A DNA stretch of 7,083 nt. Origin: Angelakisella sp. Its GTDB lineage: Bacteria > Bacillota > Clostridia > Oscillospirales > Ruminococcaceae. Every line of letters starts with the position of its first letter. The first letter of the stretch is position 1. This document shows positions 1 through 5,682 of this stretch, one piece after another. The stretch is taken from contig JAAWGY010000116.1 of NCBI GenBank assembly GCA_022795575.1, forward strand, positions 1-7,083, written 5' to 3'. A program made the position numbers and the translations under genes. The notes below the pieces were generated by a model. It did not search any database. It had not been told where the DNA came from and was given only the letters and a program-made list of their open reading frames with translations.

Positions 1-130
1 TGACTGCCGATGCCAAAAAAGCGCAGGAATACTGTGTGTATTTCAAGGTTTTTTGGCAAAGGCAGGCGGAAAATTTGCCGTCAAGATGCGCGCGGCGGCT
101 ATTGGTACAGCTTCTAAGGGGGAGACAGCA
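1..130. other. Left edge; possible tail of an unseen upstream gene
   Basis: No gene can be named here. On the plus strand one frame is open from base 3 to a TGA at 132-134, which would overlap the lipoprotein start as ATGA, a common operon junction. Its first residues (TADAKKAQEYCVYFKV) look protein-like. After the T6 run at 49-54 the same frame degrades into Arg/Leu-rich sequence with rare-looking codons. The frame shared with the lipoprotein gene is also open from base 2. It could be the tail of an upstream transporter subunit, possibly with a frameshift, or simply non-coding. Confidence 0.2.
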
Positions 131-730
131 ATGAAGCAGATGATAGCCCTGACACTGGCCCTTGCCCTCCTTGGGGGCTGCGGGAGCGCCCCGCCGGCTT
201 CTTCCGCCAGCCAGCAGCTTTCCGGGGAGACGGTATCCGGCATTATCACCAAGGTAAACGGCAACGAGATCTCCCTGGAGCTTGTCACCCTGCGCCAGGG
301 GGCCGGGGCCCTCCCCGCCGGGGAGGAGGAGACCGGCACAGAGGCGGCAGCGCCCCCGTCCGGCGGTTCCGGCCAGGGCCAGGGCCAGAGAGACCGGGCC
401 TCCGGCCAGGGGGACCGGGGGACCAAGACCCCGCCCGCCGGCCAGAACGGCGGGGCGGCGGGGGAGAGCTTTGGCGGCGGGGTGCTGCCCGAGGCCGGCG
501 GGATGCCCCCCGGGGCCGGCGGTGACGGCGGGGCCGGGACAGCCGCCCAGCGCTACACCCGCACCGGGGAAACCGCCCTGTACCGGATTCCGGTGGGGGC
601 GGAGGTCATCACCCTTACCGGGACCAGCCGGGACTTTAACAGCCTTTCCCCCGACCTGTTAGTGACCATCACCTTCCGGGAGGACGGCGTCACCCCGGGG
701 CAGGTGCAGGTGGTGCAATCGTTATCGTAG
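131..730 (+). CDS. Small Gly/Pro-rich lipoprotein paired with an ABC ATPase
   Basis: The 199-residue product is predicted to be a lipoprotein anchored on the outer face of the membrane. It has a short charged start (MKQ), a hydrophobic stretch, and a lipobox LGGC with the modified cysteine at residue 17. The start at 131 is chosen because it begins this signal peptide and follows a GGGGGAG-type ribosome site; the frame stays open upstream, but that extension would bury the signal. Residues about 32-55 (GIITKVNGNEISLELVTLRQ) and 142-196 (ALYRIPVGAEVITL...DLLVTITFREDGVTPGQVQVVQ) look like two halves of one small beta-barrel. They are split by a low-complexity Gly/Pro/Gln/Ala linker at residues 56-140. 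The family is not recognised with certainty. The gene ends 14 bp before the ABC ATPase, so an accessory role in that transporter is inferred. The linker's high G and C may reflect slippage-driven expansion. Confidence 0.8.
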   Translation: MKQMIALTLALALLGGCGSAPPASSASQQLSGETVSGIITKVNGNEISLELVTLRQGAGALPAGEEETGTEAAAPPSGGSGQGQGQRDRASGQGDRGTKTPPAGQNGGAAGESFGGGVLPEAGGMPPGAGGDGGAGTAAQRYTRTGETALYRIPVGAEVITLTGTSRDFNSLSPDLLVTITFREDGVTPGQVQVVQSLS

Positions 731-744
731 GAGGTGGTTCCCAA

Positions 745-1431
745 ATGGAGCAGATCATCCGGCTGAACCGGGTAAACAAGTACTACACCATGGGGGAGGA
801 ACGGCTCCACGCCCTGCGGGACGTGGACCTGACGGTGGAGCGGGGGGAGTTTCTGGCCATCCTGGGCCCTTCCGGCTCGGGGAAATCCACCCTGATGAAC
901 ATCATCGGCTGCATGGACACCGCGGACAGCGGCAGCTACCTGCTGGACGGGGCGGAGATCAACACCCTGCGGGACGACGCCCTCACCCAGGTACGCAACG
1001 AAAAAATCGGCTTTATCTTCCAAAAGTACCAGCTGATCCCCAAGTACACGGTGCTGCAAAACATCTGTATGCCCATCCTCATCCGGGGCAAAAGCCGCAG
1101 GGAGGCGGAGGAGGCCTGCGCCGAGACCATCCGGCTGCTGGGGCTGGGGGAGCGGACCAGGCACAAGCCCAGCGAGCTTAGCGGCGGGCAGCAGCAGCGG
1201 GTGGCCATTGCCCGGGCGCTGGTGGGGCGGCCCAGCATCCTGCTGGCCGACGAGCCCACCGGGGCGCTGGATTCCACCACGGGCCGGGAGGTGCTGGAGC
1301 TGTTTGTAAAGCTCAACGAGCTGGGCAACACCATTGTTATGATTACCCACGACGAAAAGGTGGCAAGATACGCCCACCGGGTGGTGCGGATTGTAGACGG
1401 GCAGGTGGCCGGGGAGGAGATGCCGGCATAA
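745..1431 (+). CDS. ABC transporter ATP-binding protein, MacB/LolD type
   Basis: This 228-residue ATPase has the full set of nucleotide-binding motifs. The Walker A GPSGSGKST is at 41-49, the Q-loop Gln at 93 (FIFQKYQLIP), the signature LSGGQQQR at 145-152, the Walker B ILLADEPTGALD at 165-176, and the switch His at 202 (MITHDE). The length and the sequence around the Q-loop fit the LolD/MacB/FtsE-like subfamily, whose members drive FtsX-fold permeases in peptide or drug export, antibiotic sensing or lipoprotein handling by mechanotransmission rather than classical import. A strong ribosome site (GGAGGTGG) precedes ATG 745. A terminator follows directly, so this is the last gene of its operon. 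No permease is present in the window; it should lie upstream or elsewhere. The substrate cannot be told. Confidence 0.95.
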   Translation: MEQIIRLNRVNKYYTMGEERLHALRDVDLTVERGEFLAILGPSGSGKSTLMNIIGCMDTADSGSYLLDGAEINTLRDDALTQVRNEKIGFIFQKYQLIPKYTVLQNICMPILIRGKSRREAEEACAETIRLLGLGERTRHKPSELSGGQQQRVAIARALVGRPSILLADEPTGALDSTTGREVLELFVKLNELGNTIVMITHDEKVARYAHRVVRIVDGQVAGEEMPA

Positions 1432-1435
1432 CAGA

Positions 1436-1466
1436 AGAGGCGGGGAGCAAAGCTCCCCGCCTCTTT
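1436..1466 (+). terminator. Rho-independent terminator of the ABC ATPase operon
   Basis: A perfect 13-bp GC-rich inverted repeat (1436-1448 with 1452-1464) encloses an AAA loop, and A1435 with T1465 can extend it by one pair. A short T-run and AT-rich sequence follow. It starts five bases after the ATPase stop codon, so it closes the lipoprotein-ATPase operon. Confidence 0.9.
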
Positions 1467-1500
1467 AACAAATAAAACAAAAAACTTCCTCATAAAACGG

Positions 1501-1529
1501 TTGTTTTTCCCTAAAATATCGTTTATAAT
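1501..1529 (+). promoter_or_regulatory. SigA-type promoter for the secreted protein
   Basis: A perfect -10 box TATAAT lies at 1524-1529, 17 bp after a weak -35 box TTGTTT at 1501-1506, in a locally AT-rich stretch just past the previous operon's terminator. Transcription would start near 1536. The exact -10, the 17-bp spacer and the position support the call; the poor -35 suggests modest or regulated strength. The next start codon in this orientation with a good ribosome site is 1864. Confidence 0.65.
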
Positions 1530-1535
1530 GTTGGC

Positions 1536-1863
1536 AAGGCACAAAATGCTGTGCAAGCAGGAGCGGGATGGTCGCAACACCCCGCCCCCTGTATACGGAG
1601 AATGACACTCTCCATACACAACGGCTCATTGCCGCACATTGCAACTATCATTATACCTGCTCGGCTTTGTAAAAACAAGCCGGACGGGGAAAGTGATTTG
1701 TGTTTGCACTTGTTCTGCGGTGTCGTGTATGGTTTATTTTCCGTACCCGGCACCGCTATTTTGCTGCCTTGCGGAACCACGGAGGCAGGGGCCCGGGCTT
1801 TATCCTGGCATCAGGGCCCCCGCCTGCCCGGCCGCAAGCGACAAAAACAAGGAGGACACGTAT
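1536..1863 (+). other. Long structured 5' leader of the secreted-protein gene
   Basis: About 330 bases separate the predicted transcription start from the ATG at 1864, and no convincing gene lies between. Several hairpins can be drawn: GCACA/TGTGC (1539-1543 with 1550-1554); GTAT plus GGAGA pairing with TCTCC plus ATAC (1591-1617); CGGC/GCCG (1622-1634); CGGCTT/AAGCCG (1662-1682); and a long GC-rich imperfect repeat at 1784-1828 with outer arms GGCAGG/CCTGCC and inner arms GGCCC/GGGCC. The last ends about 22 bases before the AGGAGG site at 1850-1855. I recognise no known riboswitch class. The leader could hold an unrecognised cis-regulatory RNA or merely be spacer; its first two thirds are AT-rich like the gene body that follows. 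Confidence 0.4.
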
Positions 1864-3861
1864 ATGAAAAAGGTTTTGGCCCTCTTCCTGGCGGTGGCAA
1901 TGTTGGTCACGCTGAATGTGGGGGCGCTGGCGGCAACAGGCGATTCTGCCATAGAGATCAACATTCCTTCATTAGGTTTCGTCATCAGGGAGGGGCAAAA
2001 AATCCAGTTGGAATATGAAATTAAGCCCGAAGGTGCGCTTTCCCCGGATGATCTTATCTGGGTTATTGATGATGAAAACATTATGACCATTGATGAGAAC
2101 AACATTGCCACCGGTGGGGCTGTTGGAACCACTAAAATGGCGCTGAAATCCAAATCGGATGAATCCATTTCTTCTTATCCAACTACAGTTTACACCATTG
2201 AAAAAGATGCTCCCGGGATGACGATTAATGGTATCCGCCCGGATACAGAACCGATAAAAACAAACATAAGTATTAACGGTACCCTTGGTGACATCATCGA
2301 AATAGAGATGTTCAAGGCCTATGGCTGGGTGCGGTCACGTTTTTGGGGGACTTGGGACAAAGACAAGCTGGTTAAATATGATGGGACATTCATTGTGCCG
2401 GATTACTGTCAAACAGCTATCTTAAGTGGCGACCGTGTAAGCTTTTCCGATAATAACAATCAGTTTCAGTTTGCGCCAAATACGTATAGCGAATACTTTA
2501 ACTTTGGTGCCGAAGATGTAGGGTCAACCATACATGAGACCATGGAGGTTATTGTTGCTGGAAGTGATGGAAGAGTTTTCCCAAGCACCACAAGTTTCTG
2601 GTTTCCTATAGAAGTTACTTTGACTGATACTGTCAACCTTACCGCAAATGGACGTTTTTACTGCGAGGAGGGTGCAAGCGCCCAAAAAATTCCTAAAGGA
2701 CGCGATTATACCTTTGTTTTTCATGCTTTAGACAAGGCAAATATCATAGAAGACGGTTGCACACTCAAGTTTACATCGAATGATGGTGTCAGTACAGACG
2801 AAATTCTGAAAATTAACAGTGTTGTTCAAGAGGGAAAAGTCTTCAAAGTAAATGCAACTCCGGTGCGGTTAAGTTCTTATCAGCAGGACACCTATTTAAT
2901 TTCGTTAAAAAACAGTGCCGGAAAAGAAATTGGCACAGGTAAATGGAATTTTTCCATTGAACCGGAAGGAACTACTGTAATTCCGGACAAACCTTCCACC
3001 CCTATTCCAGATGATCCCGACAACCCTGACAATCCGGAGAACCCCGATAATCCGGAGAACCCTGACACCCCGGACAATCCCGGCAATCCGGAAAACCCTG
3101 ACAACCCGGACAATCCCGGCAATCCGGAAAACCCTGACACCCCGGACAATCCCGGCAATCCGGAAAACCCCGACAACCCGGACAATCCCGGCAATCCGGA
3201 AAACCCCGACAACCCGGACAATCCTGGCAATCCGGAAAACCCCGACAACCCGGACAATCCCGGCAACCCGGAAAACCCCGATAACCCGGGCAACCCCGAC
3301 ACTCCCACCCCCAAGCCCCCCGTGCTTGACAGCGGCGCCCCCGACAAATCCCCCCAAGCCAGTGACAACGCCGCCAACACCGAAAAGACCACCGACGCCC
3401 TCCGTGACGGCGAGGCGGTATCGCTGAAGCTGACCAACGGCTCCGCCGGCCTGTCCACCGACACCATCGACACCCTGGGCGGCAGCAAGGGCAAGCTGAC
3501 ACTCCAGAACGGCGGCATGACCGTCACCATCCCCGGGGGCTTCGGCAAGGTCAACGAGCCCGGGCGCATCTACTTCCCCTTTGACTACGAGGACGCCCCC
3601 CGCTGCGCCGCCGATATGCTGGCCGCCGTCAAGGGGGAGGGCGCCAAGAGCGAGGCCCGCAAGGTGGGCGGTGCCATGACACTGCCCACAACCGTTACCG
3701 TCACCCTGAAAACCAAGCTTACCGGCACCGTCCACGTCTACCTCTACAACGAGGAAACCGGCAAGTTCACCCTGCTGGCCTCTCCCGTTGCCAAGGACGG
3801 CACCGTCACCTTCTCCACCCGGCAGATGGGCTATATGCTCCTCACCACCGGGCGCGTCTAA
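1864..3861 (+). CDS. Secreted surface protein with Ig-like domain and Pro-Asp-Asn repeat stalk
   Basis: The 665-residue product has a signal peptide (MKKVLALFLAVAMLVTL..., likely cut after ALA at 21-23), so it is exported. Residues about 27-112 resemble a bacterial Ig-like (BIG2-type) fold: an early IREGQKIQLEYEIKP strand, then IWVIDDENIMTIDENN, then GGAVGTTKMALKS. Residues 113-370 look beta-rich, perhaps two more domains, and are not recognised. Residues 376-480 are a rigid stalk with proline at nearly every third position. Residues 495-665 form another beta-rich domain (KLTLQNGGMTVTIPGGFG, TVHVYLYNEETGKFTLL) of a kind seen at the ends of clostridial secreted proteins. There is no LPXTG, S-layer-homology or terminal membrane segment, so attachment is unexplained. 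ATG 1864 follows AGGAGG at ideal spacing; the frame is open upstream, but that part does not look like protein. A surface, adhesive or binding role is inferred only. Confidence 0.88.
   Translation: MKKVLALFLAVAMLVTLNVGALAATGDSAIEINIPSLGFVIREGQKIQLEYEIKPEGALSPDDLIWVIDDENIMTIDENNIATGGAVGTTKMALKSKSDESISSYPTTVYTIEKDAPGMTINGIRPDTEPIKTNISINGTLGDIIEIEMFKAYGWVRSRFWGTWDKDKLVKYDGTFIVPDYCQTAILSGDRVSFSDNNNQFQFAPNTYSEYFNFGAEDVGSTIHETMEVIVAGSDGRVFPSTTSFWFPIEVTLTDTVNLTANGRFYCEEGASAQKIPKGRDYTFVFHALDKANIIEDGCTLKFTSNDGVSTDEILKINSVVQEGKVFKVNATPVRLSSYQQDTYLISLKNSAGKEIGTGKWNFSIEPEGTTVIPDKPSTPIPDDPDNPDNPENPDNPENPDTPDNPGNPENPDNPDNPGNPENPDTPDNPGNPENPDNPDNPGNPENPDNPDNPGNPENPDNPDNPGNPENPDNPGNPDTPTPKPPVLDSGAPDKSPQASDNAANTEKTTDALRDGEAVSLKLTNGSAGLSTDTIDTLGGSKGKLTLQNGGMTVTIPGGFGKVNEPGRIYFPFDYEDAPRCAADMLAAVKGEGAKSEARKVGGAMTLPTTVTVTLKTKLTGTVHVYLYNEETGKFTLLASPVAKDGTVTFSTRQMGYMLLTTGRV
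3061..3276 (+). repeat. Six tandem 36-bp units encoding a 12-residue Pro-rich repeat
   Basis: Six in-frame units begin at 3061, 3097, 3133, 3169, 3205 and 3241, each encoding PD(T/N)PDNPGNPEN. Units 1 and 3 carry Thr at the third position, the others Asn. Units 1-3 begin with CCT and units 4-6 with CCC, which hints at stepwise duplication, possibly of a 72-bp pair. Degenerate copies flank the array on both sides (about 3004-3060 and 3277-3306). Near-identity at DNA level points to recent expansion or homogenisation and probable length variation between strains. Confidence 0.95.
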
Positions 3862-3904
3862 GCAAAAGCCCGCTCCCTTTGAGCCGTGGGGAGCCGAAGC
3901 AAAC

Positions 3905-3940
3905 AGCCCGCCCCTAAGGATAGGGGGCGGGCTTTCGTTT
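3905..3940. terminator. Terminator between convergent genes, possibly bidirectional
   Basis: A 10-bp GC-rich inverted repeat (3905-3914 with 3924-3933) has a nine-base loop and is followed on the plus strand by TTTCGTTT, forming an intrinsic terminator for the secreted-protein gene. Read on the minus strand, the same hairpin is followed by TGTTTG, a weaker U-tract. It may therefore also end the convergent yqfC-yqfD transcript, whose last stop is at 4000-4002. A second, weaker hairpin (3872-3877 with 3889-3894) lies just upstream without a T-run. Confidence 0.8.
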
Positions 3941-3999
3941 GCCCAAGGGACCTTTGCAGCAACCGGAGGCAGCAGCAAAAGCGCCCGGCCGCCCCCACG

Positions 4000-5244
4000 C
4001 TACGACGCTTCCTTCCCCCGGGCGGTTTCCTCCAAGGGCGGGGCCTCCAGGCCGGGAACCTCCTCCCCGGTGAGGATCTCCTTCTCCTGGCTGATGTCCT
4101 CCTGGCAGAGGTAGACCCCCTCCAGCAAAAAGCGGTCCGGCAGCTCCTGGCCGTTCAGCTCCCGCTGGATGATCTCGATCCCCGCGTCGCCAAAGCTCCG
4201 CTCCTCCAGCTCCCGCAGCTGCTCCTCCGCCATGGCCCGGGCCTCCTGGGGGGTGATGTCGGTCTGGTGGGCCTCCAGCAGCAGGAAGGCCTCCCGGCTC
4301 CAGGTGATGGGGGCGATGCTGCTGATGAGAGGGATGTCGTGGACAACTGTCTCCAGCTTATACGGCCCCTCGATGGGCGTCCCCCAAAAGAGGGGCAGCT
4401 GGAGGGAAAGGATGTTGAGGTACCGCCGCACCGCCACCCCCCGCACCGTAAAGCTCTCCTGGCGGTAGGGCACCTCTGCCCGCAGCTCCTCCCGGGTTTG
4501 GGCCAGCACCCGGGCCCGGGCGTGGACGGTGCGGTTGCGGGCCTTCTTGTCCTCCATAATGCCGCTCACCAGCATCTCGCCAATGTCCACCGAATCCCCC
4601 ACCTTAACGGTGGGCTGGCCGTTGTAGACCTCCATGTAGGTGATAAACCCCGGTTTGGCGGCCACCACGTTGTGGGGGACATGGTCGTCCACCCGCTCCG
4701 GAGGGGCGACCCGCTCCTGGATTTCCACCACCGCCCGGCTCCCCCGGAGGTTTACTGCCACCCAGGCGGCCTCGTCCAGGCGGATCATCAGGCGGCGCTC
4801 CACCTCCCGGGCGTCGATATCCCGCCGGAGAACGCCCCGGCGGACCCCCAGCTCCTCCAGGGCGGCGATGACCTCCTGCTCCGGGATGGTCTGGAGGCCC
4901 AGCACCTCCACCTGCCAGACGAACTGGCCCATCATAAGGATCGCCGCCGCCACCAGGGCGATGCCGGCAAAGAGGCCGGTGCGCTTGCGGTAGCGGTGGA
5001 GCAGCACCGGGGCGCCTCCCCGGCGCTCCGGCTCCAGGATGACCCCCGCCCGCTGGGCCAGCTCCGGCAGCCGCCGGCTCCCCCGGAGGGTGGTACAGGC
5101 GGTGTAGCGGCTGCCCTGCCGCCGCCCGTCCCACACCGGCACCCGGTTTTGGGCGCAAAGGTTGATGAACCGCTCCAAAAAGCCGTCCCGGACCGAAAAC
5201 CGCACGGTCCCCCGAAAAAACCGGATGATGCTGATGATAGACAT
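4000..5244 (-). CDS. yqfD: Sporulation protein YqfD
   Basis: This 414-residue protein matches the YqfD sporulation family in architecture and length (Bacillus subtilis YqfD is about 400 residues). It has an N-terminal soluble part of about 88 residues rich in Arg, one membrane helix at about 89-108 (GLFAGIALVAAAILMMGQFV), then a large extracytoplasmic domain. That domain includes a strand set around WVAVNLRGSRAVVEIQER, the conserved-looking HNVVAAKPGFITYMEVYNGQPTVKVGDSV (191-219) and GEMLVSGI (222-229), and a C-terminal helix with TPQEARAMAEEQLRELEE. Family knowledge places it in the mother cell under SigE, needed for efficient spore formation; its molecular role is unknown. ATG 5244 is preferred over a TTG 21 bases upstream because it has a GGGGGAAAGG ribosome site and gives the family-like start MSIISIIRFFRG. 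It follows yqfC, but the gap is 126 bp and structured. phoH, which often follows yqfD, is absent here. Confidence 0.93.
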   Translation of the reverse strand: MSIISIIRFFRGTVRFSVRDGFLERFINLCAQNRVPVWDGRRQGSRYTACTTLRGSRRLPELAQRAGVILEPERRGGAPVLLHRYRKRTGLFAGIALVAAAILMMGQFVWQVEVLGLQTIPEQEVIAALEELGVRRGVLRRDIDAREVERRLMIRLDEAAWVAVNLRGSRAVVEIQERVAPPERVDDHVPHNVVAAKPGFITYMEVYNGQPTVKVGDSVDIGEMLVSGIMEDKKARNRTVHARARVLAQTREELRAEVPYRQESFTVRGVAVRRYLNILSLQLPLFWGTPIEGPYKLETVVHDIPLISSIAPITWSREAFLLLEAHQTDITPQEARAMAEEQLRELEERSFGDAGIEIIQRELNGQELPDRFLLEGVYLCQEDISQEKEILTGEEVPGLEAPPLEETARGKEAS

Positions 5245-5317
5245 AGGCCGCCGCCTTTCCCCCAAAATCGCCCCGCCGGGGCCCCAAAGCCGTATCTGCC
5301 GCTGTGTGCCACAAGGT

Positions 5318-5366
5318 CTATTCGGGTTCTCCCGATGCGCCGAACCGGCAGGGAGATTCCGAATAG
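5318..5366 (-). repeat. Three-tier palindrome in the yqfC-yqfD gap
   Basis: The outer arms CTATTCGG (5318-5325) and CCGAATAG (5359-5366) are perfectly complementary. After a 2x2 internal loop, TCTCCC (5328-5333) pairs with GGGAGA (5351-5356). The 17-base loop holds a further GCCG/CGGC mini-hairpin. No T-run follows in either direction, so it is not an ordinary terminator. In the yqfC-yqfD mRNA it would form a stable stem-loop about 75 bases before the yqfD start, plausibly a processing or stability element. It could also be one copy of a dispersed intergenic palindrome. Confidence 0.75.
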
Positions 5367-5370
5367 GTTT

Positions 5371-5682
5371 TCAGCTGTACTCCAGCCCCAGGATGGTCCC
5401 GGCCACAATGGCCTCGCTGTCGGTAAAGGCCCGGATTTCCAGCCCGGTACCGGTGAACTTTAGAATCAGCCCCTGGGCAGAAAGGCGGATGCAGGTATCG
5501 GAATATTCGATGATGCCCCGGCACCCGTCCACCACCGCCTGGCGGTTGCCCAGCAGCTCCACCCGCACCGGGGAGAGAAAGGCCACCGCGGGCTCCTCGA
5601 TGCTGCCCGTTAAAAGAAAAGGCTTTTTGCCCTCCCCCGGACGCCGGGAGGGCTTTTTTTCCGGCTGCTTTGCCTGCGACAT
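5371..5682 (-). CDS. yqfC: Sporulation protein YqfC
   Basis: This 103-residue protein fits the small YqfC sporulation family (about 90-100 residues), which is nearly always coupled to yqfD. The recognisable core is SPVRVELLGNRQAVVDGCRGIIEYSDTCIRL followed by GTGLEIRAFTDSEAIVAGTI, corresponding to the family pattern of a strand, an N-x-R-G-I-hydrophobic turn and paired strands. Family knowledge: it is made in the mother cell under SigE and its biochemical role is unknown. The start at 5682 is forced: an in-frame TGA lies immediately upstream, and no usable start lies between it and the conserved part. A GGGGTGATGG ribosome site precedes it. Residues 8-18 (EKKPSRRPGEG), basic and outside the family core, are encoded by DNA that forms a perfect terminator hairpin on the opposite strand. 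The gene is divergent from spoVV. Confidence 0.9.
   Translation of the reverse strand: MSQAKQPEKKPSRRPGEGKKPFLLTGSIEEPAVAFLSPVRVELLGNRQAVVDGCRGIIEYSDTCIRLSAQGLILKFTGTGLEIRAFTDSEAIVAGTILGLEYS
5629..5660 (+). terminator. Terminator-like hairpin inside yqfC, antisense orientation
   Basis: GCCCTCCC (5629-5636) and GGGAGGGC (5646-5653) form a perfect 8-bp GC-rich stem followed at once by seven T residues (5654-5660) on the plus strand. This is the textbook form of an intrinsic terminator. It lies within the first 54 bases of yqfC, so it would stop transcription running antisense to yqfD-yqfC before it reaches spoVV. On the sense strand the T-run reads as A residues, so yqfC transcription should not be terminated. 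Confidence 0.6.

Noticed and set aside
553..1377. Minus-strand 274-residue open frame over the ABC ATPase
   Set aside because: The plus strand carries all ABC ATPase motifs; the minus frame has no recognisable features.
1704..1733. Second promoter TTGCAC-18-TATGGT in the leader
   Set aside because: Both boxes match poorly; the TATAAT at 1524 is far better.
1639..1863. In-frame N-terminal extension of the secreted protein
   Set aside because: ATG 1864 has an ideal AGGAGG site and starts a textbook signal peptide; the extension is Cys/Pro-rich and lacks a ribosome site.
1603..2018. Small frame starting at ATG 1603 in the leader
   Set aside because: Its GGAG is only a few bases from the ATG, the peptide looks random, and it runs into the secreted-protein gene in another frame.
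3061..3276. 36-bp direct repeats resembling a CRISPR array
   Set aside because: The units are contiguous with no spacers and stay in frame inside a secreted protein, so they are a protein repeat.
2892..3569. Minus-strand reading frame with collagen-like Gly-Leu-Ser-Gly repeats
   Set aside because: It is the antisense reading of the Pro-Asp-Asn repeat, and the plus frame has the signal peptide, ribosome site and folded domains.
3886..5463. Long plus-strand open frame of 525 residues
   Set aside because: It runs antisense to yqfD and crosses the intercistronic palindrome and the end of yqfC; its Pro/His/Leu-rich content is a shadow of GC-rich coding on the other strand.
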